A DNA stretch of 35,379 nucleotides from Rhodococcus sp. OK519 (GTDB lineage Bacteria; Actinomycetota; Actinomycetes; Mycobacteriales; Mycobacteriaceae). The first letter of the stretch is position 1, and each line of letters begins with the position of its first letter. The notes beneath the pieces were generated by a model, which was not told the DNA's origin, searched no databases, and worked only from the letters and a program-made list of their open reading frames with translations. Shown here in pieces: positions 5,964 through 13,645 of this stretch. The stretch covers positions 1 to 35,379 of the forward strand of contig NZ_QAOW01000015.1 in assembly GCF_003051005.1 (NCBI RefSeq). Direction: 5' to 3'. A program made the translations under genes and the position numbers.

Positions 5964-7685
5964 TCAACTACCGAAAATCGATTCGAAGGATCCGGTCGTG
6001 GGCGGGTCGACCACCGGTGTGGCGGTGACAGTCACCGTGAAGGTCCCCGTACCCGTCGTCAGGACGTCGCCCGTCACGCTGGTGACGGCGCAGGTCACGG
6101 TGCTCGGGCCGGCAGGGAACACTGTCCCGGAGGCAGGGGTGCAGGCGCCCAGGGTCAATCCGGTGGGCATGTCAGGGGTGATCCAGGTCGCGGGGGCGCC
6201 GGCCGCGGATTGCGCGGCCACGGTGATGTTGTTCGGGATTGCCGACGTGCCGGTCAGGTTCGCGCCGGTCAGGGTTACGCCGGTCAGGTCTGCGCCCTCG
6301 AGGTTCGCACCGGCCAAATTCGCGTGGTACAGGTCCACACCGGTCAGGTTCGCGCCGGCAAGGTCTGTACCGGTCAGGTTCGCGCCGGTCAGGTTCGCGC
6401 CGGTCAGGTTCGCGCCGGTCAAGTCTTTGCCGGAACAATCGCTGAAGCTCCCCGGGGCGGGGTTGGCGACGTAGCTTCCGCATACCGTGGTGATGATCTG
6501 GGCGGGGGTTTCTGTGGCGGCGGTGATGGTGCCACTGACCTGCAGGGTTGCATCAGGAGCGGTGCCATTGGCGGCAGTGATCGTGAACCAGAACGGCCCG
6601 GCGGTCGTCGGCGTCCCGGAGAGCGCCCCTGCAGCACTCAGGGCGAGACCGTCCGGCAGAGCGCCGGCAGTCACGCTGACCTGCGGAGCAGGTGCCCCGT
6701 TGACAGCGAACGTGCGCGTCAGTTCGGTGTCGACGGTCCCGGCCAGAGTGACCGGTGCGGTATCGGCGAAGGCGGGGGCCACGGCGTAGGGGTCGACGGT
6801 GACCGTGAGGGTTCCCCTACCACCAGTGGGGCCGGTGCTCGAGATGGCACAGGTGAGGGTCGTAGTCCCGACGGGGTATAGGTACGGGACCCCGAGCGGG
6901 ATTGCGATGTCGGTCGGTCTGGTGCATCCGGCGAGATACCGTCCGTACTCGCCGGAAATGGTGACGGACGCGCCGGCGGGCGACGATGCGGCGACGTGGC
7001 GATTCTGGGGCATCTCGGTCGACCCGGTGAAGTTCGCGCCAGTCAGGATCGTTTGGTACATGTTCGAGTCGGTCATGTTGGTGTCGGTCAGGTCCGCGCC
7101 GGACAGGTTCGCGCCGGACAGATACGCGCCGGTCAGGTTCGCACCGGACAGGTCCGCGGTGGTCAGTGTCGAGTTGGACAGGTCCGTCCCGGCCAGGTTC
7201 GCGCCGGCCAGATTCGCGCCCGGCCAGTTTGCGCCGGACAGCCGGGCGCCGGTGAGATCCCGGCCGGCCAGATTTATGGAGAATGCGTACGTGCCGCCCA
7301 GGTCCGTGCCGGTCAGGAGCGCGCCGTTCAGAATCGTGCCGTCCAGGACCGCGCCGTTCAGGTTCGCGTTGGCCAGGTTCGCGCCGTTCAGGTTCGCGTT
7401 GGTCAGGTTCGCGTTGGCCAGGTTCGCGCCGAGGAGGTTCGCGCCGGTCAGACCGGCACCGGTCAGATCTGCGAAGGTGCAGTCGCTCTGCCGAGGGGGA
7501 TCGGCCCACAGGTCCGGGGACGGCTCGTAGTGGTTGCAGGCAGCGGCAAGGATTTCCTCAGGTGTCTGAGCGGTGGCGACACCGGCACCTGCGGTCACAA
7601 TCGAGGCTGCCGCGAAGATGCCGGCACCTGACGCCGCAACGACGCGAGAACGGGCCCGGCGGCCATGAGGAGTCGGGGTTGTCAT
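5964..7685 (-). CDS. Secreted pentapeptide-repeat protein with Ig-like domains
   Basis: The protein has 573 residues. The ATG is preceded by AGGAAGG. A long basic-hydrophobic signal peptide ends near ATAQT (about residue 40). A first pentapeptide block of A(N/D)LxG units runs from about 65 to 220 (TGANLLGANLANANLTNANL and similar). Next come an HYR-like beta domain (about 225-300) and a putative-Ig domain with the hallmark GALPDGLALSAAGALSGTPTTAG (about 310-395). A second, shorter block of repeats and another HYR-like domain close the protein. Each repeat block is preceded by a Cys-containing stretch, CNHYEPSPD or CGSYVANPA, so the protein is a duplicated module. No sortase motif, lipobox or C-terminal membrane segment is seen, so it is probably released. 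Function unknown; adhesion or wall association are guesses. Confidence 0.75.
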   Translation of the reverse strand: MTTPTPHGRRARSRVVAASGAGIFAAASIVTAGAGVATAQTPEEILAAACNHYEPSPDLWADPPRQSDCTFADLTGAGLTGANLLGANLANANLTNANLNGANLANANLNGAVLDGTILNGALLTGTDLGGTYAFSINLAGRDLTGARLSGANWPGANLAGANLAGTDLSNSTLTTADLSGANLTGAYLSGANLSGADLTDTNMTDSNMYQTILTGANFTGSTEMPQNRHVAASSPAGASVTISGEYGRYLAGCTRPTDIAIPLGVPYLYPVGTTTLTCAISSTGPTGGRGTLTVTVDPYAVAPAFADTAPVTLAGTVDTELTRTFAVNGAPAPQVSVTAGALPDGLALSAAGALSGTPTTAGPFWFTITAANGTAPDATLQVSGTITAATETPAQIITTVCGSYVANPAPGSFSDCSGKDLTGANLTGANLTGANLTGTDLAGANLTGVDLYHANLAGANLEGADLTGVTLTGANLTGTSAIPNNITVAAQSAAGAPATWITPDMPTGLTLGACTPASGTVFPAGPSTVTCAVTSVTGDVLTTGTGTFTVTVTATPVVDPPTTGSFESIFGS

Positions 7686-7883
7686 GTCGGCGACCTTCCT
7701 GAACTGGTTCCGTACGGTGAGGGAAGGCCACCACCAGCAGTAGCCACCTCGCGAAAGCTACTGGATGCCGAGGCGTCAAAGGCCCAAACCGGGCGGCCAC
7801 TTTAGGCCACTGACCTTGCGTGGCCACAAATGCCCCGCCTGTGTCCGGCTGGGGAGATCGTCTACCGCTCTCCGGCCGTCGCG
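7686..7883. other. Intergenic region with three GGCCAC copies
   Basis: No gene is supported. GGCCAC occurs at 7795-7800, 7805-7810 and 7822-7827. The last lies inside the perfect 8-bp palindrome GTGGCCAC. The cluster is about 110 bp upstream of the pentapeptide gene start and could be a binding-site array, but nothing identifies a regulator. Confidence 0.3.
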
Positions 7884-8059
7884 CTAGTCGTCGATACGGG
7901 CGCGCATGAGGATGACGGTGTAGTCCAACCACGTCGAGATCGTGAAATACAACTCGTTCTCGGTTGTGGTGAATCCGGTTCGCGCACAACGATGGCGGTC
8001 TTCACGGTGTCCAGATACGACATCCGCCGCTTCCAGGTGACGCCGTCGTGGTCGAGCAC
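7884..8059 (-). pseudogene. Possible frameshifted small gene, unknown family
   Basis: Two minus-strand frames each look like protein. The upstream frame from the GTG at 8059 reads VLDHDGVTWKRRMSYLDTVKTAIVV. After a shift the other frame reads RTGFTTTENELYFTISTWLDYT then VILMRARIDD and a stop at 7884-7886. Joined, they give about 57 residues with a convincing C-terminal end. A stop codon lies just upstream of the GTG. It lies downstream of the SDR gene on the same strand. It could be a broken gene or coincidence; no family is recognised. Confidence 0.3.
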
Positions 8060-8088
8060 GATCTACAGGTCGGATCGACGGCCAGGTG

Positions 8089-8922
8089 TCAGGGCATCAG
8101 CGCCGAACTGCCGGCACTGACGTCCAGCGAGGTCCCGGTGACGTACCGCGCCTGCTCCGACACCAGGTACAGCACCGCGTGCGCGATGTCCTCCGGCGCC
8201 ACCCACGGCACCCGCATCGGCGTGATCGATGCGTACCGCGACTCGACGGTCTCCCGGGTCGGGTTCTCGACGTCCGGAGCGAACAGCCCGTAGAACGCCT
8301 CGTTGTGCACCATCGGGGTGTCCACCGATCCCGGGCACACCGCGTTGACGGTGATGCCGTGGCGGGCGAGTTCCAGCGCCAGCGTCTTCACCAGGCCGAT
8401 CACACCCCACTTGGCCGCGACGTAGTGTGCGAGGTTGGGGATGCCGGTGTGCCCGCCCATCGACGACGTCGCGACGATCCGTCCGTACCCCCGTTCGATC
8501 ATGTGGGGCGCGACGGCCCGCAGGGTCTTGAACACCCCCGTCAGGTTGGTGTCGACGACAGCGCCCCACATCTCGTCGGTGAGGTCCCACGTCTTCGCGA
8601 ACGCGCACACACCGGCATTCGCGACACAGATGTCGATCTTGCCGAGTTCGGCGATCGCCGCTGCCACGGCACCGTCGACGGCCGCGCCGTCCCGCACGTC
8701 GACCACCTCGGTGCGGCACCGGACGCCGGCCTGTTCGACCAGTTCGCGCGTCTCCCCGAGTTCCTCGACCGTCGCCAACGGGTACGGCACCGTCGTGACG
8801 TCGGCGCAGATGTCGATCGCGTACACGTCGGCCCCCTCGGCGGCGAGCGCCAATGCGTGCGCACGCCCCTGACCGCGCGCGGCACCGGTGACGAACGCGA
8901 CCCGTCCCTCGAGCTGTCCCAT
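8089..8922 (-). CDS. Mycofactocin-coupled-type short-chain dehydrogenase
   Basis: The protein has 277 residues. GGAGGAGAT precedes the ATG. The N-terminal LEGRVAFVTGAARGQGRAHALALAAEGADVYAIDI carries the TGxxxGxG cofactor motif in the TGAARGQGRAHA form, typical of mycofactocin-coupled SDRs, which hold NAD(H) tightly and re-oxidise it through mycofactocin. CVANAG, the SSM...Y...K active site (ATSSMGGH, HYVAAKWGV) and PGSVDTPM follow in order. The C-terminus has a tail after GTSLDVSAG. The mycofactocin biosynthesis genes are not in the window. The substrate is probably an alcohol or carbonyl compound. The family call rests on the N-terminal signature. Confidence 0.8.
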   Translation of the reverse strand: MGQLEGRVAFVTGAARGQGRAHALALAAEGADVYAIDICADVTTVPYPLATVEELGETRELVEQAGVRCRTEVVDVRDGAAVDGAVAAAIAELGKIDICVANAGVCAFAKTWDLTDEMWGAVVDTNLTGVFKTLRAVAPHMIERGYGRIVATSSMGGHTGIPNLAHYVAAKWGVIGLVKTLALELARHGITVNAVCPGSVDTPMVHNEAFYGLFAPDVENPTRETVESRYASITPMRVPWVAPEDIAHAVLYLVSEQARYVTGTSLDVSAGSSALMP

Positions 8923-9107
8923 ATCTCCTCCAAGTCTCAACTGCCCCAGATCATTACCGATCGAACACCCACCCCGTCCAGGGTCTCTTCCACAGAGCGG
9001 GCGACGGACCTGCCCGCGACCGGTCGACAGCGGCGTCGACAAACCCCTGCCGCTGGAACACCTGGCTGGGTACGCTGAAAATCGACCAACTACCGGGAGG
9101 TCGAGGA

Positions 9108-10286
9108 ATGCTCTACAGCGATATTCCGAGTCATGCCGAGGTTCGCCGGCTCGCCGAGGTGGAGGGTCGCACCTGCATCTCGATCTACACGCCCACCGAG
9201 GACGACATTCACGATCCGGGTAAGAGCCGCATCGAATTCACCAACCAGGTCAAGTCCGCGCTCGAACAGATCGACGACCACAAGGAGCGCGCGGCGTTCG
9301 AGCAAGCGTTCGACGACCTGATCGAGGACGAGTCGTTCTGGTGGTACCAGGCGCGCACGCTGGTCGTGCTCGCGACCGCGGACCGGGTGCGGCGCTACCG
9401 GCTACCCAACCGACTCGGGGCGTGCGCCATCGTCAGCGATCGGTTCTACATGAAGCCGCTGCTGCGGACGGTGACCTTTCCGCAGACCGCATTCGTGCTG
9501 GCCCTCGCCGAGGGATCCGTGCGATTGGTCGAGGTGACGGCCGACCAGCCGCCGTCGAAGGTCGACGTTCCGGGACTCCCCAAGGACGCCGCGAGCTACG
9601 CCGGAGTGTCGTCGCTCGGCAGGACCACCGGCGCCCGCGTGCACGGCCGCGGCGGATCCGCTGCGGGCGCCGCGACCGGGCGGGCTGCGCCCGCCCGCGC
9701 ACCCGCGCGCGTGCAGGGCGAGGAGGGCAAGAAGCTCCGCGTGCGCGAGTACGCCCGCGCGATCGACCACGAACTGCGCAGCGTGCTCACCGGCCGGGAC
9801 ATTCCGCTGGTCCTGGCCGCCGCCGAACCGACGGCCTCGATCTACCGTTCGGTGAACAACTACCACAAGCTGCTCGACGAGGGCATTCAAGGCAATCCGG
9901 AGGAAATGACCGACGAGCAGATCGCAAAGGCCACTCGCGCGGTCCTCGACGGCTACTACGCCCAGCAACTCGCGGACACCCGCAAGCAGTTCGACAACCT
10001 GCGGTCGAAGGGCCGGGCTCAGGTCGAGATCTCCGACGTCGCACGGTCGGCGACGTTCGGCCGGGTCGAGACGCTGTTCGTCGACATCGAGGGCATCGTG
10101 CCGGGCACCGTCGATCCCGATACCGGCGCGGTATCACTCGCCGAACTGGACGGCAACCACGCGTACGGCGTGGTGGACGAGATCGCCCGGCGGGCACTGC
10201 TGACGGGTGCGAAGGTGCTCGCCGTCCGATCGGGCGACGTGCCCGACGAGGTGCCCGCCGCGGCGATCCTGCGGTTCGCCGAATAG
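9108..10286 (+). CDS. Bacterial eRF1-like (baeRF-type) protein
   Basis: The protein has 392 residues. GGGAGG lies upstream of the ATG. The N-terminus (ISIYTPT), the central FVLALAEGSVRLVEVTAD segment, and the C-terminal half (DIPLVLAAAEPTASIYRSVNNYHKLLDEGIQGNPEEMTDEQ, later GRVETLFVDIEGIVPGTVD and GAKVLAVRSGDVP) match the layout of actinobacterial baeRF proteins, which share a domain order with archaeal/eukaryal release factor eRF1. A Gly/Ala/Arg-rich linker (about 180-210) separates the halves. Families of this kind are proposed to act on ribosomes or translation stress, but no activity is established here. It converges on the HTH-Clp_N gene with only 13 bp between the stops. Confidence 0.7.
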   Translation: MLYSDIPSHAEVRRLAEVEGRTCISIYTPTEDDIHDPGKSRIEFTNQVKSALEQIDDHKERAAFEQAFDDLIEDESFWWYQARTLVVLATADRVRRYRLPNRLGACAIVSDRFYMKPLLRTVTFPQTAFVLALAEGSVRLVEVTADQPPSKVDVPGLPKDAASYAGVSSLGRTTGARVHGRGGSAAGAATGRAAPARAPARVQGEEGKKLRVREYARAIDHELRSVLTGRDIPLVLAAAEPTASIYRSVNNYHKLLDEGIQGNPEEMTDEQIAKATRAVLDGYYAQQLADTRKQFDNLRSKGRAQVEISDVARSATFGRVETLFVDIEGIVPGTVDPDTGAVSLAELDGNHAYGVVDEIARRALLTGAKVLAVRSGDVPDEVPAAAILRFAE

Positions 10287-10299
10287 CGGTCGTGGGCGG

Positions 10300-11043
10300 C
10301 TACTGTCCCGGCTCCTGTGCGGCGAGGAGGACGGCCAGCATCTCCACGACGTAGGCGTCGACGGCGTCCTTGTCGACACCCAGGTCGGCGAGGACGCCGG
10401 CGTGGTCCTCCTGCTCGAGCAACGCCAGAAGGATGTGCTCGGTGCCGATGTAGTTGTGCCCCAGCCGGAGCGCCTCGCGGAATGTGAGCTCGAGTGCCTT
10501 GCGCGCGGCGGCGTCGAAGGGGATGAGGTCCGGCAACTCGTCCACTCGCGGGGGAAGGACGGCGACCGCGGCATCCCGCACGCCATCCGGCTCGACACCC
10601 TGAGCGGCAAGCGCTTTCATGGCGATAGAGTCCGGCTCCGACAGAAGGCCGAGCACCAGGTGTTCCGGGGCGATCAGGTGGTTGCCGGCCGCGCGCGCCG
10701 CATTCTGCGCCGCCATGACGACATTGCGCGCACGCGGGGTGTACCGGCTGAACCCCTGACTGGCATCGAGATCCGAAGGTTCCTCCGGCCCCTTCGGCAC
10801 GAACCGCTTCTGGGCGGCCTGCTTGGTGACGCCCATACTGCGGCCGATGTCAGTCCAGGAGGCGCCCGAGCGTCGGGCCTGGTCCACGAAGTGCCCGATC
10901 AGGTGGTCGGCGACCTCGTCGAGGTGCTCCGCGGCGAGAACGGCGTCGGTCAGCTGCTCGAGAGCATCGCCGTGAACCTTCTTGATGGCTTCGATGAGAT
11001 CGTCGAGCCGCACGGGGTTCGACATACGCGTGGGATCGGTCAT
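10300..11043 (-). CDS. HTH plus double Clp_N domain protein
   Basis: The protein has 247 residues. The N-terminal part contains a helix-turn-helix-like segment, ARRSGASWTDIGRSMGVTKQ followed by AAQKRF (about 57-80). After a linker, two Clp_N repeats follow: YTPRARNVVMAAQNAARAAG with HLIAPEHLVLGLL, and FDAAARKALELTFREALRLG with HNYIGTEHILLALL. These are the substrate/adaptor-binding repeats found at the N-terminus of ClpC/ClpA. No AAA+ ATPase follows. Such proteins may act as Clp adaptors or decoys, and the HTH suggests DNA binding. The promoter carries two matching palindromes, making autoregulation likely. MSNPV at 11025 is an alternative start; the ATG at 11043 fits the leaderless promoter. 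Confidence 0.8.
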   Translation of the reverse strand: MTDPTRMSNPVRLDDLIEAIKKVHGDALEQLTDAVLAAEHLDEVADHLIGHFVDQARRSGASWTDIGRSMGVTKQAAQKRFVPKGPEEPSDLDASQGFSRYTPRARNVVMAAQNAARAAGNHLIAPEHLVLGLLSEPDSIAMKALAAQGVEPDGVRDAAVAVLPPRVDELPDLIPFDAAARKALELTFREALRLGHNYIGTEHILLALLEQEDHAGVLADLGVDKDAVDAYVVEMLAVLLAAQEPGQ

Positions 11044-11045
11044 GC

Positions 11046-11092
11046 CGACAACCGTAGGTTGACACTATCGGATCGTCAACCCCTGGTTGTCG
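11046..11092 (-). promoter_or_regulatory. Leaderless promoter with twin palindromic operators
   Basis: On the minus strand TTGACG (11079-11074) and TACGGT (11056-11051) are 17 bp apart, and the ATG is 7 nt after the -10 box. Site A (11046-11063, CGACAACCGTAGGTTGAC) covers the -10 box. Site B (11075-11092, GTCAACCCCTGGTTGTCG) covers the -35 box. Each site is a CAACC-N3-GGTTG palindrome. The sites are inverted copies (15 of 18 match), spaced 29 bp centre to centre. Bound protein would block both promoter boxes. Confidence 0.65.
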
Positions 11093-11173
11093 ATACATGA
11101 ATACCGGATACGTGAACACCGATGGTGCGCCTATCGTGAGAGGGACGGACCGTCACCGACGAAGGAGTCCGCT

Positions 11174-12028
11174 GTGCCCGATTACGGCAAGCCCATCCGA
11201 TTCGGCTACTTCCTGGTCCCTGACGCGAGCGCCGCGCAGGGCATCCTCGACACCGCGGTCGTGCTGGACCGTGTCGGCTTCGACCTCGTCGGGATCCAGG
11301 ACCATCCCTACCAACGCCGCTTTCTCGATGCATGGACGCTGTTGTCCGCCATCGCCGCCCGCACCGAGAACCTCACGGTGTTCCCCGACGTCGCGAGCCT
11401 GCCACTGCGCCCGCCCGCAGTGCTCGCGAAGGCGGCCGCCAGCCTCGATCTGCTCTCCGAGGGCCGGGTCGAACTCGGACTGGGCACGGGCGCCTTCTGG
11501 GACGCCATCGAGGCAATGGGCGGACCACGACGGTCGCCCGGCGAATCGGTCCGGGCACTGCGCGAGGCGGTCACGGTCATCCGCCTGATGTGGAGCGGCG
11601 AGCGATCCGTCCGGTTCGACGGTGACTTCTACTCCGTGAACGGGGCCCACCCCGGACCCGTCCCTGTCCATCCGATCGGCATCTGGGTCGGGGGATACAA
11701 GCCGCGCATGTTGCGCCTGATCGGCGAGACCGCCGACGGGTGGCTGCCGTCGCTCGGCTACATCGACGACGACGGCATCGCCACGGCGAGTGCCGCCATC
11801 GACGAGGCCGCGGCCGCGGCGGGTCGCGACCCGTCGCGCATCCGGCGAATCCTCAACGTCGGCGACGACATCTCCCCCGCCGAACTCCCCGGACGTCTGA
11901 CCGCACTTGCGCTCCAGCACGGCATCGACACCTTCGTCCTGGGCGGCCCCGCCAGCGACGAACAACTGACGTACCTCGCGCGGAACGTCTTCCCCCGCGT
12001 GCGCGACGACGTGGCGGCCGGGCGCTGA
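11174..12028 (+). CDS. LLM-class flavin-dependent oxidoreductase
   Basis: The protein has 284 residues from the GTG at 11174, with AAGGAG 6 nt upstream. The order of motifs fits the luciferase-like monooxygenase family and its F420-dependent relatives: IRFGYFLVPDA, FDLVGIQDHPY, the LTVFPDVASLPLRPPAVLAKAAASLDLLSEGRVELGLGTGAF core, then HPIGIWVGGYKPRMLRLIGETADGWLPSLGY. The length suits a short member lacking the usual last helices. Actinobacterial proteins of this type often use F420; whether this one uses F420 or FMN is not visible. It stands alone, convergent with the amine-dehydrogenase operon. Confidence 0.8.
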   Translation: MPDYGKPIRFGYFLVPDASAAQGILDTAVVLDRVGFDLVGIQDHPYQRRFLDAWTLLSAIAARTENLTVFPDVASLPLRPPAVLAKAAASLDLLSEGRVELGLGTGAFWDAIEAMGGPRRSPGESVRALREAVTVIRLMWSGERSVRFDGDFYSVNGAHPGPVPVHPIGIWVGGYKPRMLRLIGETADGWLPSLGYIDDDGIATASAAIDEAAAAAGRDPSRIRRILNVGDDISPAELPGRLTALALQHGIDTFVLGGPASDEQLTYLARNVFPRVRDDVAAGR

Positions 12029-12058
12029 GGACGCGGACCCGGACCCGGACCCGCGTCC
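12029..12058. terminator. Bidirectional terminator-like hairpin
   Basis: GGACGCGG (12029-12036) pairs perfectly with CCGCGTCC (12051-12058) around a 14-nt loop. The loop repeats the CCGGAC motif. It fills the gap between two convergent genes and would serve both. Confidence 0.55.
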
Positions 12059-12067
12059 CCGCACCTG

Positions 12068-12919
12068 TCAGACGAGCGCCATCGCCGCGAACGCCGCGAG
12101 GGCGACGAGGCCGGCGCCGGTGACCACCTGGACGCGGCGATCGATCACGCACATCGCCGACAGGAATCCCGGCATGGAGCCACCGCGACGGGTGTGCACG
12201 ATCGCGAGCAGGCTCGGCATGCAGCGACCGAGACTGACCGTTGTGAACAGCGCGGCACCCAGCACGGGCGATCCGGCCGCGATCACACCCAGCGCCAGCA
12301 GGTAGTACGCGCTCGAGCGGATGAAGATCACGAAGCCGGGACCGATCATGGCACCGAACAGCAGCGACACCTTCCACGGCTCCATCGACCTCCGCAGGTG
12401 CCGGGGCAGTTGCTTGCGCCGCATCGGCGCCGGCAGCGTGACCAGCCCCATCTCGTGCAGGCCGTACGCGAGCGCGAGCACCGCCCACACCCCGACGGCC
12501 CACGCGATCGGCACCGCGCCCGCGACGACGGCGCCCAGCGCGCCGAGGAGCGCACCGGTGGGCGCGCCCGTGGCGATCGACCCGAGCGCGTGCCAGCCCA
12601 GGCGGCGGACCGGCGTCGAAGATCCCTTGCGCCCCGGCTGTTTCGGTGCGGCGACCACCCCGGCCACCGACATGCCGCACGTCGACCAGTTGGCGGCGAG
12701 CGCGGTGAGCGCGCCCGCACCGATCACCGACGCGAGCAACGCGGGCCCCGCTGCCGGCGCGACGAGGGCACCGACCCCCGCACCGACAGCCGCGGCACCA
12801 CCGACGAGTGCGGCGCGGGCCGGCATCGACACCGCCTTCTGCAGCGTGGGCCGGATTTCCGGGACGTCGGTCGCTATGGGGGCGTGCGCGAGCGACCCGC
12901 GCGTGAGTGTTTCCGTCAT
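12068..12919 (-). CDS. mauF: MauF-like membrane protein
   Basis: The protein has 283 residues with about seven hydrophobic segments (ALVGGAAAVGAGVGALVAP, ALLASVIGAGALTALAANW, ALLGALGAVVAGAVPIAWAV, WAVLALAYGL, YLLALGVIAAGSPVLGAALF, VTGAGLVALAAFAAMALV). Cys residues sit in NWSTCGMS and SLGRCMPS, next to predicted membrane helices, as in CcdA/DsbD-type thiol-transport proteins. In known mau operons MauF is a membrane protein of similar size, needed with MauD and MauE for making the small subunit. Position as the last gene of this operon and the paired Cys support that role. Sequence similarity to MauF could not be checked, so the gene name is tentative. It starts 38 nt after the second cupredoxin. 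Confidence 0.55.
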   Translation of the reverse strand: MTETLTRGSLAHAPIATDVPEIRPTLQKAVSMPARAALVGGAAAVGAGVGALVAPAAGPALLASVIGAGALTALAANWSTCGMSVAGVVAAPKQPGRKGSSTPVRRLGWHALGSIATGAPTGALLGALGAVVAGAVPIAWAVGVWAVLALAYGLHEMGLVTLPAPMRRKQLPRHLRRSMEPWKVSLLFGAMIGPGFVIFIRSSAYYLLALGVIAAGSPVLGAALFTTVSLGRCMPSLLAIVHTRRGGSMPGFLSAMCVIDRRVQVVTGAGLVALAAFAAMALV

Positions 12920-12957
12920 CGAAATCCCTCTTCCATGTGAACGAATTGGTGTGTACG

Positions 12958-13284
12958 TCAACCGGTCACGGTGACGGTGCCGGTCATGTACCGATGGACC
13001 GAGCAGTGGTACTCGTAGACGCCCGGGGCGTCGAAGGTGTGTTCGTAGCTCCCTTCGCTCGTAATGCCGCTGTCGAATTCGCCGTCGGATCCGACTTGGT
13101 GGAGCAGAGCGCCGTCCTCGAACCGCCACTGCACCGTGCCCCCGACCGGCACGGTGACGTCCATGGGTGCGAAGTGCACGTTCTGCACCACCACGACGGC
13201 CGGCGGATCCGGGGCCTGGGGGCCACCGCACGAGACGACCAGCGGCAACAGTGCCGCCGTGCCCCAGATGCGTCGTGTCGCCAC
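12958..13284 (-). CDS. Lipoprotein cupredoxin 2 (amicyanin/plastocyanin type)
   Basis: The protein has 108 residues from the GTG at 13284, which shares one base with the stop of cupredoxin 1. Lipobox LVVSC places the lipid on Cys19. The copper ligands are His62 (LLHQV), Cys94, His97 and Met100 in YHCSVHRYM, with the short C-x2-H-x2-M spacing of amicyanin-like type 1 copper proteins. Beta strands such as VVVQNVHFAPMDVTV, GGTVQWRF and GVYEYHC fit the fold. It probably carries electrons one at a time at the outer face of the membrane, as amicyanin does for methylamine dehydrogenase. It is a paralogue of the gene just upstream; the pair may act in series or with different partners. Confidence 0.85.
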   Translation of the reverse strand: MATRRIWGTAALLPLVVSCGGPQAPDPPAVVVVQNVHFAPMDVTVPVGGTVQWRFEDGALLHQVGSDGEFDSGITSEGSYEHTFDAPGVYEYHCSVHRYMTGTVTVTG

Positions 13285-13634
13285 TACTGGACGACGACCG
13301 TGCCGACCATCATCGGGTGCGGCGTGCAGTGGTAGTCGAAGGTGCCGGCCTCGTCGAAGGTGTACTCGTAGGTGCCCTCGGTGAGCAGGTCGCTCTTCAA
13401 CTCACCCTGCAGCGACCCCTCACCCGCGACGTCGTGCGGCAGGCCGGAGTCGTCGAACTTCCACTGCACCGTCTGCCCCTTCTCGATGGTGACCTGGGCC
13501 GGTGAGTAGGCCATGTTCTTGACCTCGATCACCACCGCCGGTCCGCTGCTGCCACCGTCCTCGCCGCTGCCGCAGCCTGTGACCAGTGCCGCCGCCGCGA
13601 CGACGCCTGCGGCCAATGCGATGAGCTTCTTCAT
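13284..13634 (-). CDS. Lipoprotein cupredoxin 1 (amicyanin-like)
   Basis: The protein has 116 residues. Lipobox ALVTGC gives Cys21 as the lipid site, followed by a Gly/Ser/Glu linker. The ligands are His67 (LPHDV), Cys103, His106 and Met109 in YHCTPHPMM. The CTPHP-x-M loop is the same as in amicyanin (MauC), the blue-copper electron acceptor of methylamine dehydrogenase. The start lies 11 nt downstream of the multicopper oxidase stop, and the stop overlaps the GTG of cupredoxin 2. A MauC role is inferred from the loop and the operon. Unlike the soluble periplasmic amicyanin of proteobacteria, this copy should be membrane-anchored. Confidence 0.85.
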   Translation of the reverse strand: MKKLIALAAGVVAAAALVTGCGSGEDGGSSGPAVVIEVKNMAYSPAQVTIEKGQTVQWKFDDSGLPHDVAGEGSLQGELKSDLLTEGTYEYTFDEAGTFDYHCTPHPMMVGTVVVQ

Positions 13635-13645
13635 GATCGGTCCTC

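Noticed and set aside
6240-7460. Possible CRISPR-like or satellite array from repeated gttcgcgccggtcag units
   Set aside because: The period is 15 bp, and the array encodes pentapeptide repeats in an intact secreted protein. There are no spacers.
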